This document shows, piece after piece, positions 50,055 through 63,144 of a DNA stretch of 64,000 bases; the stretch's first letter is position 1; every line of letters starts with the position of its first letter. The stretch comes from Cricetomys ansorgei. Its lineage: Eukaryota > Chordata > Mammalia > Rodentia > Nesomyidae. The notes below the pieces were generated by a model. That model was not told the DNA's origin and did no database searches. It saw nothing but the letters and a program-made list of their open reading frames with translations. Made by a program: the position numbers and the translations under genes. The DNA lies in assembly GCA_026225945.1 (NCBI GenBank), contig JAMJFZ010001262.1, forward strand, positions 62,001 to 126,000, given 5' to 3'.

Positions 50055-50482
50055 TCCTGGTTCCTTTTTTAATGAAAAAAAAAATGTTTTCATGTAATAT
50101 ATTCTGATCATGCTTTTCCCTCTTCCAACTCCTCCCAGATCCTCCCCACTTTCCTACTCACCAACTTCATGCCCTTTCTTTCTCTCTCTTTTTAGAAAAA
50201 CTAGAAACAAAACCAAGGAGCATACACACAAATCCACAAAAACACAAACTTGAAAACTAACGTATACAAGCAAAATAACAGGCAAAAAAAAATTCAAATA
50301 CATATGAGACAAAAAGTCAACAAAAATACCATCTAGTTAATTTTGTGTTAACCATCCACTCGTGAGCGTAGAGCCTATTGACCAGGACCTTCTTGTCTGT
50401 AGATTTTGGTCCTATCACTCATCCAGTTGGGTGAAGTGCCACACTACAGGGCATCCTAAACAGCTATTGGAAGGGACAGCCC
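50055..50482 (-). mobile_element. L1 (Lx-type) 3' UTR
   Basis: On the plus strand: CTCCTCCCAGATCCTCCCC, CACCAACTTCATGCCCTTTC, an A-rich tract with AAAATACCATCTAGTTAATT and TTTTGTGTTAACCATCCACT. This order is the complement of the rodent Lx 3' end. Only the untranslated end is present, so a 5'-truncated copy. Confidence 0.75.
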
Positions 50483-50505
50483 AGGAGTAACAGAAGGTAA
50501 GCAGG

Positions 50506-50546
50506 ATTATTATTATTATTATTATTATTGTTGTTATTATTTATTT
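50506..50546. repeat. (ATT)n microsatellite
   Basis: ATT repeated with two GTT variants, close to the end of the Lx fragment. Confidence 0.93.
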
Positions 50547-51719
50547 TGGTGACACCTTTAATCAGTCAGATACGTACGGTACATTGCAGGGCAACAGGCA
50601 GACACATTTCCTTCCTGTGTATCTGTACAGTCACATAGATAAATGGTTTCCCATGGGCTGCCTTCAAACTTTTAGAACTGAAGACTGGTGAATGTCACAT
50701 GATGAGGAAATATTATGAATATGGACTTCTCATTGTAGAAAAGTGCTGGGGATCTAAACTCAGGGCATTATACTTGCATGATTCAAGCAACCTCACATCC
50801 CTGAATTTTCCCTCGTTGCTAGTAATACATCATGTATGAATGTGAAAGATAAACTCCTGAAGGCCAGAAAGGAGAAGAGATGGCCTAGCAGAAGGCCTCA
50901 GAGAAAAAGTAATATTGTACAACTTATATCTTAGTAATGGGGGAGCGGGGATATAGTAAGATGCTTTACCAAGAAGTCTTTTGTTCTGTGCTGCTTTCCT
51001 TATGGTTGCATACCTTTTGGACTTCTGGGAACAGCTTAGGAGCCCTATTTAAGAGAGCGCTGCCTGGTGATAGAGCTGATGGGAGAGTGTTGATGGAAAG
51101 GCAGACACCAGGCTCAGACAGAGGATGGTTAGTGTTAGGGACAGTTAATGGGATAGAAGTTGTTAGAAGTTAGACCAGTTCTCCAAACTTTAGACAGATA
51201 ATGAGAGCGAGAAGAGGCTGTAACCGTTTCTCCTATTTCTTTCCTTCCTAAACTTTTAAAGCTAGAGGGTTTTTTAAAAGCTACATTTTAGGAATCTGTT
51301 TCAGTAGCAGATGGGGCAAGAGAACAAAAATCTGTTACAGTAACTTTCAGTTAGAAGTGGCAAGCCTGGGGCAAGAAAAAAGTTTTCAGGGCAGAAGAAG
51401 GCTTGCAGTTACAAGCAGTTATAAGCTAGATCCAGGAGGGAGAGTTCAGTTATGAGTGAAAGAGTAAACAGATACATTTGTCCCCCAACAAATAAGGCTC
51501 AGATACAGTGTCAGAATTCAGTTACACTTGCATCTTGAGCGGTTTACCGACAGTCATCTCTCTGTTCTCTAGCTACTATTTATACCTGTTTTAAAAGTTG
51601 TTTTGGCCTTTTACATAGAGTTTATTACAAACTTAGTAAATCACTATGCACATTTATTACTTGAAAAATACTGTAATAATTCAATCTTCACTTTAATATT
51701 TTGTACTTTTATTGTAGTA

Positions 51720-51721
<2 letters not shown>

Positions 51722-51759
<38 letters not shown>
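51722..51759. repeat. (GT)19 microsatellite
   Basis: 38 bases of uninterrupted GT in intergenic DNA. Confidence 0.97.
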
Positions 51760-51761
<2 letters not shown>

Positions 51762-52134
51762 TTTAATGTAGGACTTTACATACGATAAAAAAAACTCTAC
51801 CATTTTTGCTTTAAATCAGTCCTATAAGTAGTGAAAAACTTTAATGAGAGAAATTAAAATATCTATTTAGTTCATACGTCTCATTTCCATGTTTAAATGT
51901 TGGTAATTACTCTGATAGTCCAAAATTTTAGCTTTTTAAAATTTAATTAGATTGTGTTGCTTCCCCCCTATGACTAGTGTCTTGTGTATTGAACAGCACA
52001 AATTTTTGTAGTTAAATATCTTCGAATAACTACCATAAAAAACGTTAAATGTGCCTTTGTGTAACTATTTCTATAACTAATTCCTTGTGCAAGTCTGGGT
52101 TTTTGTTTGTTTCATTTCTTTTAATACAGATATA

Positions 52135-52760
52135 GTGGTAACATGTTCTCTAGGCTTTTGTTTGAGAAGAAACTCATTTTCCCTTTAATTTCTAGCAGAT
52201 ATTTTAGCTGAGCATAAAATTTGGAGAAGTCGATTTTTTTTTTCTCCTCAGCATTTAAATTATCATTTCATTGACTTCTGGTTTGAATAGTTTTGACAGA
52301 AAGACGTAATTATTTTTCCCTTTAATGTATATGCTTTTTTCTTTAGCTATCTTCAAAATGTTCTTTTTATGTAGTTCTCAGCATTTTGGATATGATGAGC
52401 ATAAGTTTTATTTTAAATATTTTATTTTGATTCTGTTTTTCTGTTAGTGCTTCTAAAGCACTAAAGTGCTTCTAAATCTAAAGATTATGGGATCTTTAGT
52501 TTCATCTTTTTCAATATTTTAAAAGAAATTCTTAGTCATTCCTTCTTTTCTATTTTCTTTCTATCCCCCTCTGAAATATCAGTTACACATGATTCTGTTG
52601 AATATAATTACATGTTCTGTTCCAGAGCTTTAATCTCACCAACTACACTCACTAGTGGATTATTTCTCAAACCTGGTCATTTCTGCTGGTATATTTACAT
52701 TTTTACTGGACTGTTTTTCCTTCAGTTTTGTCAAATTAACTGATGAAACTACCAAAGGCA
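52135..52760. mobile_element. Ancient L1M-like fragment
   Basis: Phrases such as TCATTTCATTGACTTCTGGT, TTTCTAGCAGATATTTTAGC and CAGTTACACATGATTCTG follow the order of old mammalian L1 3' sequence. No coding frame; orientation unsure. Confidence 0.5.
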
Positions 52761-52794
52761 TTCACTATCTGCTACTGTGTGTGTGCATGTTAAT

Positions 52795-52935
52795 CTTCTC
52801 CTTGCTGAGACCACACACCTGGCAGGAAGTACCTTTAAGGCATGCTTATTTTGGCTCATGTTTTGCAGGTGCTTTCCAAAATGGTGGGAAAGGCAGCAGA
52901 AGCGGCTCTCAGCTGTAGAGGCAGGAGCGTGAGGC
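52795..52935 (-). mobile_element. MaLR LTR fragment
   Basis: TTATTTTGGCTCATGTTTTG, AAATGGTGGGAAAGGCAGCA and GAGGCAGGAGCGTGAGGCTG match the complement of the 3' half of MT-type LTRs. Confidence 0.6.
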
Positions 52936-53047
52936 TGTTTGCTTATATCTGCATAAATCACATACCTTATTCATCTCATCAACTCTGTTGCTTGCCTGTC
53001 TTTTACAGTTTCTTGTTTTTTCTTGCTTTACAGAAGTTGTATGTCTT

Positions 53048-53178
53048 ACGCTGGTGTGCTGGAACATACTTGGAATCCCAGCACACAGGAGCCTGAGGCC
53101 AGAGGCTTGTGAGTTCAAAGCCAGCCTGAGTTAGCAAGAACTCACCTAATCAAACAAAAAATAATAATAAAAAAAGGA
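53048..53178 (+). mobile_element. B1-like SINE
   Basis: GGAATCCCAGCACACAGGAG and GTGAGTTCAAAGCCAGCCTG, then an A-rich tail with AAT repeats. Diverged. Confidence 0.75.
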
Positions 53179-53489
53179 AAAATGTGGCTGTTTTGTACAT
53201 TTTCTTTGAACAATAGCCGTCTATCATGCTCAGAGTAGTAGAGACTGGGATAAATAGTGTTTGTGCATGAGGATTATTAATGTGAGAAATTCAATCTTAT
53301 AATCAAGATTGAGGTAGGCTACTTTCATATTCAAAATTGGTCTAGTGTTCCTTAGGGTTGCAATGAGGGATGAATGATGTTGCCTTCCTCCCAAAGGCTC
53401 ATGTCTTTCTTCTTATAGGACAGGAGTTCAAACAAGGCTTTTTTCATTTCTTTGTTCCAGCACTTTCAAATTTTCATTTTTAATGGGTA

Positions 53490-54092
53490 TGTGTGTGTGT
53501 GTATGTGCTTGTGTGTAGGGAATGTGTACATGTATGCATGTATTTGGGTACATGAGTCTATGCAGATGCATGCATGCGCCTGTGGAGACCAATAGACAGT
53601 TCAGGTGTTCTCAGGAAATCCATCCACTTCTTTTGAGACAATGTCTCTTATTGGCCTGCTTTGGCCTGGAGCTCAATAATCTAGACTGGGTAGCCATTTG
53701 AATTCCTGTTGTCCTCTCCCCAACTCTAGAATAATAGTGCAAGTGACCACACATGTCTTTGTTGTTGCTGTTAGATTTATTTTATTATTAGGTGTGTGAA
53801 TGTTTCTCTTGCATGTGTGTGTGTGTGTGTACCATGGGCATGCATGGTACTCTTGAAGGTCAGGAGAGAGTGTTGGATCCCTGGAACTAGAGTTGCAGAC
53901 AGTAGGGAGCCATCGTGTGGGTGCTGGGTGTTGAACCTATCTATGTCCACTGTAAGAAAAAGAAGTGTTCTTAACCACTGATCCAGCTCTTCAGCCCCAC
54001 ACCTGACAGTTTTTATGTGGGTCCTTGGAATCAAACTCTGGTCCTCATGAATACAAGATAAGAATTTTACCCACTGAACTACCTCTCTGAAG
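53490..54092 (-). mobile_element. Cluster of B3/B2-like SINEs
   Basis: At least three adjoining minus-strand pieces: 53490-53750 with a GT-rich tail side, 53785-53998 with CTGGAACTAGAGTTGCAGAC and CTTAACCACTGATCCAGCTC, and 54003-54092 with TTTTACCCACTGAACTACC. Boundaries are approximate. They probably result from repeated insertion into SINE tails. Confidence 0.7.
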
Positions 54093-57000
54093 GTGATTGG
54101 TCAAACTTTTTCTTCCATACGTGCTGTGACAGAGGCTCTCTCCTACTCCACCCTCTGTCTTTCTTGTGAGCATCCAGTGGTGGTCATGGAGACAAGCAGC
54201 TTGCTGTTGTGGCATCATGGTAGCCACGCTGACTAACAATTTTAATAATAACCAATAACTTTGAGCTGAGCACCTTAACTTGTCTGTATGGCACATGTTG
54301 GTTTCCTCCCATTTTCTACCACAAGTAAGAGAGAGTGCTTCAGCACAACTCTCCTTATGTGAGCCTGTTGGTTTCCAAATTTTAAACCACTTGGTTTTTC
54401 TGTGAACTCAGCTCTCTGGGAAGAATCGTGACATTGTGACTGTTCTTATGAAGCTCACAGTCATGCGTGTGTGCAAAGAGACTCTAAAGATGGGAGGAGC
54501 TTACTGAGTGTGACCCAAGCCCCAGTACACAGCAGTCGTTAGAAATATCTTGCCAACAACTGTGTGCTTTAATAAATTGTGAAAATCCATTTTTTACAAT
54601 TACTTTCTTCTTATTACATTTAGTTTAAAACAATGTTTTCTATATTATTATTTTGGATTTTCACTCAATATAGTCCCATAAAACATTTGTTTTTGTTGAA
54701 CAAATTGTCAAAATGCAGCTTTAAGTCTTGTATCCTTATTGCAGTTTTCACACTTTATATTTTCTGAGAAGTTCTAGCATTTTGAAAAGTCTGTGTCCCA
54801 TTGAATCGTGTAAATATTTTTCAGTTCATCTTAACTCAAATTTATTTTTCATTTATTTCAATAAAACAGATAAAGTAATAAGGGAATGCAATAAAAGGAC
54901 ATTCAAAAATGATTTATGTGGTAAAATATAAGAAAATTCAACGGCAGAGTGAAATTAATATTAAATTGAAAAATAACTATTAACTCTTCCACTGCAAAAG
55001 CCAGATCAATTTTTAATATAACTTCTTTTTAAAATTTTTAATATTGCATGTCTAAGAACAATTTATTTGGCTGATTAACACATTAAAAGATACTGTAATT
55101 AGTTTTACTAACAAATATATATTAATTCAGAAGATAATAATATAAAGATAATAAACATAAACATAGCATTTAGACTACAAAAGATTTAGGTCACAATCTT
55201 GTCTCAAATGTTAGGTAACTATGACTTCCGCCTGTTTATTTTCTAAAGCTTGCTTCTTCATCTGTAAAGTGTGTGTGTGTCCTTAAAAATCATTTCACAA
55301 AGTAGAAATCTTGGAGTCTTTAGGCTGAGTTTATCTCTGCTCCAAGAGACTTTCTCTTATGCAAGTGCTTCAAAAGAAGACAGGGTTTGTACGGGCTTTG
55401 CTTAATGCTGGATCTCCTGAGCCTACAACATAATGCCCACCCATGGCAAATATACAGTAAGAATAATTATTTTATTGGTTCATTATGCTAACCAATTCTG
55501 ATGTTAATTCTTGACCTTCTGCTCCAACGATCTTTCCATTTCATTAAATTTACACTGTTTTTTCCTAGTAGCTCAGACCAAAATATTAGAGATCTTACAT
55601 TTATTCATATTGATTGATACTTCCCAACTCCTTCATAAGTCCTAGATTTTTCTTTAAATTATAATTAGAAGACACTGTTGTAGAGGTCTCTGAGAGTTCT
55701 CCATGCCTTGAAAAGAGACTTCACTGGCCCTTTCCCCTAGATTTTGCCTTCCAGGCTGTTTTGGAAGGCATGTTTGGAAGATAGTTATAGCGTTTTCCTG
55801 GGAACAAGGAGACAGGAATATATTCTGAATAGCATGGCAAAGATAATGCCTCCTCTGGAAGCAAGGAGTAGGTAAATCTGTTACTGTCTAGTATAACACA
55901 TATAGGTCCCCCACGCTCAGGGGTTTCCACAGAATAGCCTGTGCCTATGCCATCTGGTCACTCTGGGAACTGAGACTTGGGGATCTGACAAAAATACCTA
56001 TACTGTAATGAAATGCAAATGAAGGCTTTCTACAGAAACTGAAATCTGTTATGAATACTGACATACAAGTATAAGGCAAATAAGAGAAGAAAGTGTGTAG
56101 ACTTGGTCATGGAACACCAAAGTTTTAGAAAAGCAGAGGTGCTTCAGGGCATCCTGGTTGTTGGGTGCAAAGTAGAGAGAAGAAAACAGCAGAAGACTGG
56201 AGGAGAATGTTTAAGAAAAGGTTTAAAGGCTTGGAAAAATAGATGAGTTCTTACATGTTATGATGGAGTACAGACATGACTTCGAGGATCATGGGGACTG
56301 TTTACTGTTCAGGTGTTAAAAGCTAGAATATTTGCAATCTTGGAATCCTCACAATGGCAGTAATACTAAGGACATGGTGTTGTATAGGGAGCAGAGGAGG
56401 CCCCGAGGGAGTGAAGTCTTGAATGTATATTGTTGACATGGGCGAAGCCATGCCAGGGATTCCAAGGTGTTGGACCCATCAAAAATGGTCAGAGCTATTC
56501 CCCATATAGTCAAGCTCAGAGAGGCTTTCCTCTGCCCAAGTGTGCATTTTTGTGGGTGAATGTTCAGTGTGTGCAATTACAGCTTTCTTCTCCCTGATGT
56601 TTATAGCATGAGCTCCCTATCCTACAGCGACCTTCAACTGAGACTAGCCAACCTTTCCCAACTGAGGTTCTGGGTTCCAGTGCTAGTAGGTATGGCTCCA
56701 TCAGAGTGCGCACATCTGGCTCCATCAGAGTGTGCACATCCCTCCTGACTTTAGCTTTTCTATACATGTGTCTGCGTGTCTGTCTATTCTTCATTCTCTA
56801 GGTGCCCCTAATCTGTTCAGTTTCAGGGACTTCCTGAAGCTCTTTTGAGTCATTTATTTCCTGTTTTAATGAGCTTTTTTGCAGAATGGAACGTTTTGAT
56901 TTAGGAGGAAACTGATCCATAGCTGGTGAAATCAGGTAGGCATGACTCTTCTTCAGTAAACTGCTTTAGAAGTTACAAAACATTCAGGCAATGGGAGAAG

Positions 57001-57321
57001 TTAGTCAGAGTAAAGACCAGAATACCAAAAAGATTATAATGTATTCAACTCTTCTTCATGTATTTCAAATAAAAACACACAGATGGATTGAATACTGTAG
57101 CATGAAAACTCAATTGTGGTCTAATATTTGATGTTTATATAGGCCTTTTTTGATGAATCAAATATTAAATTCTTTCACATTTTTGTTTGTTTCTTTCCCA
57201 TATTTTAGAGAAATTATTGGTCAAAGATTAAGAAAGACTTTGTCTTTGTCCGGGTATAAATTAATCACTTTTTTTGAAACATATTGAATTTTAAGTGACT
57301 TTTGTATTTAATAACTGGAAG

Positions 57322-57662
57322 GCTGTGGAGATTCAGAGAGCATAGCACTTGCTATGCAAGCATGAGACTCTAAGCTCAGATTCCCTCATCCACACAAAAC
57401 CTGGGCATAGCAGGGAGCCCCCACAACCCTGGAGCAGGGGATGAAGGGCACACACAGGTGGGTCCCTGGTATATTGGTCATGTTTTATCACAGAAACAGA
57501 ATTTTAACTAATATACCAAGGGTGTGCTGCAAATCCAGTCTAGCACACCAAACTCCAGGTGTGGGGTTGGGATCATAGAGGACATCTGCTTGACTTCTGG
57601 TCTCCGTATGTAAGTGTACCCCCACTGCCCATAAGTGCATGTACACACTCAACATGCTAACA
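57322..57662 (+). mobile_element. B4 SINE interrupted by a 50-bp insert
   Basis: AGCATAGCACTTGCTATGCA and TCAGATTCCCTCATCC form a B4/ID-like head; CTTCTGGTCTCCGTATG and GTGCATGTACACAC form the tail. Between about 57463 and 57512 lies GTTTTATCACAGAAACAG, which resembles the last bases of a MaLR LTR. Confidence 0.6.
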
Positions 57663-58149
57663 ATCAGGTATCACCTGTGTACTAGTTTCTCAATTTTTTA
57701 CAGTTGAGTTTTCTTTGTTTGAACCATTTCACAGCTCTAAAGAATGAATGTCTCTCCTGCCATGAGAAGCTGATGGAAACATCTCTATAATAATCAAACT
57801 CTATGGACGTGATCCTGCTCTTGCTTCTTTGGGGAATGAGGTCGCAATTGTGTAACTTGAGTCTTCTTCTCTATACATTTTACATGTGAGATTGACAGAA
57901 TGACTGAGTACGCATTTTTCTTTCTTATTTGGGACACTAAGAGGTGCACCCCTCCCCATTATTTTCTAAAAAGGAGAAACAAAATAAAGTAAGGAGTCTT
58001 CAAAAAAATCCCACAACTGAGCAAGTTTGTAGGGCTCCAGGCTAAAGAGTGAAGTTGAAGAGGCTGGTGGTCCTCGCCCCTCGGGCTTGCAGGATACACT
58101 GCAGACTCCTTTACTCTTGAAGCCCTGGAAGCTGCTACTCAGTAAACAG

Positions 58150-58395
58150 AATGGCAAAATGTCTGCCTGCCCTGTGGTGAATTATACACCTTTGTCTCTG
58201 CAAAGGTCATGAATATTGTGGAGGTTGGCCTGGTACGCCCCTCCCCTGCCATGCTAATTAAGGCTTCCCCGATCGAGGGATAAGCCACGCCCTTATGGGG
58301 AAAGAGGTTATTTATTGGAGATGGTCCCTTGAATAAACGAGTTTGGAGTTTCATGTCCATCATTCCGGACTCCCGGGCCTTCTTCGCGGCTCGTC
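58150..58395 (+). mobile_element. ERV LTR-like block followed by GC-rich tract
   Basis: A GC-mixed stretch ending in AATAAACGAG (58332), GGAGTTTCATG and CCCGGGCCTTCTTCGCGGC. That is the arrangement of an LTR polyadenylation signal and U5-like region in rodent ERVs. The next 200 bp (to about 58590) is very CpG-rich for this intergenic context and may be leader sequence. No gag-, pol- or env-like frame follows. Family not identified. Confidence 0.5.
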
Positions 58396-58774
58396 ACACA
58401 TTTCTCAGGCCCGCGGGTGAACAGCTCCGCAAAAGGTCACCGAACCATGGATCCTGGGGCCCCATGCCGCCCACCGCTTGAGTCTGGGTCCCCTGCCCCA
58501 CCAGTGGGACAGATCCCAGACCGCTGCGGGCGGGACCGCCGGACCCCGGGAACGAACACACACAGCAAGCAACCGAAAAACGACACAAGTTAAAAATATT
58601 CTGAGGAACATCTATTTAAGAATTTATTCTGTTTCCATTTATTTATCAATTATTTCTTTGGAACAGGGTAGTATATACATGTCAGTATTTTAATCTTAGG
58701 TGTCTATTATCAAGTCATCTTTCTGTCAGACATTAAGTAAAATTTAAAAATACATTTAAATTACATTTGTTTAT

Positions 58775-58935
58775 TGTGTGTGTGTGTGTGTGTGTATACA
58801 CAAGCATATAACACGTCATGAGGTCAGAGGATAGCATGTAGGAATTGGTGTCTTCTACCAAGTGGGTTCTGTCATGGGAACTTAGGTTGTCAGGCTTAGC
58901 AGCAAGCACCTTTACCTGTTGAGCCCTCTTGCATG
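58775..58935 (-). mobile_element. B3-like SINE with GT microsatellite
   Basis: A (GT)n run at 58775-58795, then TGAGGTCAGAGGATAGC and TTGTCAGGCTTAGCAGCAAG, ending TTTACCTGTTGAGCCCTC: a B3/B4 complement. Confidence 0.7.
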
Positions 58936-61030
58936 ACAAACAGCCAAAGAGGTGGGCATTTCTGAGGGCTCCATACTCTTCCAATCATGCAATTCAGCTA
59001 TTATTAGGTAATCCAACACCAGGAAGAGATTAAAATGAGGAGGAAGACACATGTTGGAAAGCTATTCAGAAGGCAGAATTGACAGATTTATTTGAAGAGA
59101 CAAGACTGATGTGCAGGATTCTGAGAGGAGCAGTGGCCATCGCTGAATGAGGAAAGCACCCTGGGGAGGACAGCATGGGAGAGCTCAGTTTCTGGCAGGC
59201 AGAATTTTAGGGACCTGGAAGACATCCAAATGGTAATGCTGCCTGGGCTAAAGGGTTGGAGCTTAGGGAAAGCCATGTAAGCCAAACACTCAGATTTGAG
59301 TCATTAACATTTAGGTGGTTGTTAAATTCACATAGGTTAACTCACTCAAGGAGAGTGGGAACAAAAGGAAGTTAGGAGGAGATGTGGGGATCAGTACCAC
59401 AGTTATCTGAACCTGGGGCTTCTGCTCTGAGCCAGGCAGTTGGGGTTGTGATGAGTAGTCACAAGTCAGTCTTGCTGTCTGGCTCCAGGCAGAAGTTAGT
59501 GGTAGCTTCTCCAAGGGAAAGCCTGCAGTGTGGCTCAAAGGTAAAAGCATTTGCTATGTAAGCCCAAAGACCCACATTCCTCCTGAGAACACACACATTA
59601 TGAGCACACTTAACAATAATAATGTTTTTAAAAATTAAAACCATCTGACAGAGAGGCCATGGGTCCAGGTCAATTACAGGCCCTGCCTTTTCAACATAAT
59701 TGCTAGACAGACCAATGAGGAGAGCGGGCACGCCCTCCTCAATGCCAAGCCAGAGCAGTGGAACCTTTCAGCCTGAGACTGGACCATCTGCAGCAGCTTG
59801 TCAAGAAGGAAAAGTTCCCAATCAAGCAGAGGGTTTGTTGAGGAGAGTGGTGAGTTCTGGCCCTGGGCCCAATTCCTTGGATGTTTTGAGGCTGTCACAG
59901 CTGTAGCAAAGAGAAAGAAAGCATGAAAAGATTGAGAGACATCTCTAAGCAGATCCACAAGTGTTATTGGACTGGAGAAATGGAAAAGACAAAGGCTAGC
60001 TTTTATAGTGGCCCTGCAGCCATTTGGAAGGCTAGTGAAGAGGGAGGAAAGCCATGAGGACCTCCACAAGGAGGTCCAGGAAACTGGGACATTGTGCTCC
60101 CTCTAGGATTAGGGCACATTGCTCTAGCCTTCCAAGAGATTGCTTCCTAGTCCAGGAAGATGACAGCAACCTGCTCAGCATAGCACTGTTTTGCAAACTA
60201 GGGCCAGCAGGCAGTCCAAGGATCCCAACCCTGGTTGGTTTAGACTGGAGAAGGACGAGGATGGGGCTTGGTTGCCTCTCCTCCCCACTCTCAGTCCCTA
60301 AGATGCTGATGCTTTTCTTCCTTGAGGTAATACTAACTCCACTCACTCAGCAGACTTGGTTTGGAGTCCTTTGGCTGAACTGTGACAGCTGACTGTGGTT
60401 CCTTGACAATGGTTTATAATGGAGGGCCATGCTGTTTACAATGGCTGGAATGCAGTCTGAAATGTGAAGGAGTCATCAGAAACTGACCCTTGGTCACTGT
60501 ACCTCTTCAGCAGTCCCCATCACCTGGGAAAGAGAACTTCAGCTGAGGGACTGGGGCAGGGGAGGTAGCCTTGCAGGCAGCAGTACTTCTTAATCTCTAG
60601 ATGCCGCTCTTGGAATCAAAATAACAATTCCTGGATCCAGGAAAAGGCAGCAGAAGCTTGCCCCTAGGAAACAAGAAAATTCTAAGCACAAATGACTGCT
60701 TCCTCTCTTCCTAAGCCAGATATATGGCAAGAAATGTTAGTGAGTATGCAGCACGGTAACTGAATTAGCTGTGACTCTTTGAGCTGTCTCTCTCATTTGT
60801 CCTCATTTGGCCAGGAGCCATCTCCATCTTGAGAGGAATAGGCGCTGACTTCTTACTGTTCCAAAAGCATCCAAAGTGTTCAGCCTCTCAGAAACTTCTG
60901 TAACCATCCCTTGCGCGAATTAGCATTTCCTGAACACTAAACTGCGGTTGCTCACTGAGAAAATTCTCAGGCTTGCCCTAAGAAGATGTGGGTGTCTCTT
61001 CACTCCAACATGAATGCCCACGTGGCCGGC

Positions 61031-61098
61031 CTCAGAACAGGTAGCTCCCTTGACTTGTGTAGGTCTCAGAACAGGTAGCTCCCTTGACTTGTGTAGGT
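61031..61098. repeat. 34-bp tandem duplication
   Basis: CTCAGAACAGGTAGCTCCCT and the next 14 bases occur twice in a row without any difference, so a recent event. Confidence 0.95.
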
Positions 61099-61204
61099 CC
61101 CTCAGTACTGCTTATTCCTCAACCAGGCTGCATGTTGTTGCAGATTCACTATTACATACATCACCACACTGCTGAATACTGAACATGAAAAGCCCAGCAC
61201 CCCT

Positions 61205-61505
61205 AGTGGCAAAAGTACTAACCTCTCCTCCGTTTAATGTCAAGAACTCGCTTTCCCAGAAATCCTTGTTGCCATGTAATGTTTAATGAGCCAATCCAAT
61301 GCCTGGGTTCTGACCAATCAGAGAGATCTCCTGCTCTCTTTAAAACCCACGTTGGAAGCCTGCTGGGGTCAGCCATCTTGTGTGGTGGTGCCAGACCCCA
61401 GTGCACTGGTTTGCCCTGCAGAATAAAGGCTCCTTGCTTTTGCATCAGAACTGGTGGTCTCCTGGTGGTACTTGGGGAGAGGGATTTCAAAAACTTGGCA
61501 CAACA
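61205..61505 (+). mobile_element. Gammaretrovirus-type (ERV1) LTR, solo or truncated
   Basis: A CCAATCAGAG box (61314), TCTTTAAAA as TATA-like element (61338), a GCAGAATAAAGGCTCC polyadenylation signal (61420-61435) and GGTGGTCTCCTGGTGGTACT lie in the order U3-R-U5 of class I rodent ERVs. I see no primer-binding site or viral reading frames after it. Family name and exact ends unknown. Confidence 0.6.
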
Positions 61506-61994
61506 AACACAAAGGCAAGATCATCAAAGCAGCAAGAACAAAATGTCAGACACCTAACAGAAGGCACAAATAGGCTGTTAGTAGTTCACTTCCTAAGCAA
61601 TGACTACCAGAAGAAAATCTCTGTAAAATGCAGAGAGAAAATGTCCTCTTAGAATGTGTAATCAGAAAAACTAATTTTCAAAACTGAGAAAAAAAAATTA
61701 CCTTTGATAAGTAGAAACTTGGTTAGTTTACTGCCAACAGATCATTACATATGAAAAATGAAAGTTGTACTTAAATGTCAGAAGTGTGAAATGCTAGGAA
61801 CCATGTGAGGAAAGGAAGGACAACATTACAAAGGTGTCTGAAGACATGCTGTTAGGAATGGAAGTAATGTCTACTTTGGAGGTTTGTAAAAGGACAGAAT
61901 TAAAACACGGGGCATGAATATCATGCAGGGTGGAGGTAAGCAAGCAGTTAGGGGGTCTAAGAGAAAGTTTTTGGCAAAAATCTAAAAAAAAAAA

Positions 61995-63093
61995 CCCTTC
62001 ATGATAAAAGTCTTGGAGAGATTAGGGATACAAGTACATATCGAAACATAATAAAGGCAGTTTACAGCAAACCCACAGTCAACATCAAATTAAATGGTGA
62101 GAAACTCAAATCAATTCCAATAAAATCAGGAACAAGACAAGGTGTCCTCTCAGTCAATACTTGTTTACTATAGTCCTTGAAGTTCTAGGTAGAACAATAA
62201 GAAAACAAAGGGCGATCATGGGGATACAAATGGGAAAGGAAGAAGTCAAAATATCCCTGTTTACTGATGAGATGATAATATATACACGTAACCCCAAAAA
62301 TCATACCAGGGAACCCCTACAGCTGATAAACAGCTTCAGTTAAGTGGCTGGCTACAAGATCAACTAAAAAAAATCAGTAGCCCTCCTATATACAAATGAC
62401 AAATAGACTAAGAAGGAAATCAGGAAAACAACACCCTTTACCACAAATAACATAAAGTATCTTGGATTGACTCTAACCAAGTGAGTGAAAGACTTGTATG
62501 ACAAAAACTTTAAGTCTTTGAGGAGAGAAATTGAAGAAGACCTCAGAAGATGGAAAGATCTCCCATGCTCCTTGATGGGTAGAATCAACATACTAAAAAA
62601 ATGGCCATTTTACTAAAAGCGTTCTACAGATTCAACTATTAAAGTCCTTATCAAAATCCCTATCAAAATCCCAATACAATTCTTTTTAGAGATAGAAAGG
62701 ACAGTACTCAACTTCAAATGGAAAAACAAACAAACAAGAATAGCTAAAATAATACTAAAAATAAAAGAACTTCTGGTGCTATCAACATCCCTGATCTCAA
62801 GCTGTACTACAGAGCTAATAAAAACATAAAAACAGACACGCTGATCAATGGAACCGAATTGAAGATTCAGACATAAACCCACACACTTATGGACACCTAA
62901 TTTTCAATAAAGAAGCCAGAAATATACAATGGAAATAATAAAGTACCTTCAACAAATGCTGTTGATCTAATTGTATATCCTCATGTAGAAGAATACAATT
63001 AGATCCATATCTATCACCCTGTACAAAATTCAAATCCAATTGGATCAAAGACCCCAACATAAAACCAGATATACCAAACCTGATAGAAGAAAA
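61995..63093 (+). mobile_element. L1 ORF2 fragment (reverse transcriptase region onward), decayed
   Basis: The A-rich strand encodes pieces of LINE-1 ORF2. An RT palm-like segment reads LFTDEMIIYT (about 62252-62284), where active L1s have an aspartate pair, so the catalytic motif is altered. Later come KSLRREIEEDLRRWKDLPCS and a segment near LIEKEGG. There are stops and frame changes between blocks. Both 5' ORF1 and the 3' UTR are missing. It ends at a G-rich stretch at 63095-63150. Confidence 0.85.
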
Positions 63094-63144
63094 AGGTGGG
63101 TGGGGGGATGGGGGTACAATGGGTGGGTGATGGGTGGAAGGGTG

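Noticed and set aside
59674..60069. 131-codon minus-strand open frame
   Set aside because: No family resemblance, no splice context and another open frame on the opposite strand. Frames of this size are expected by chance in a moderately GC-rich 64-kb window.
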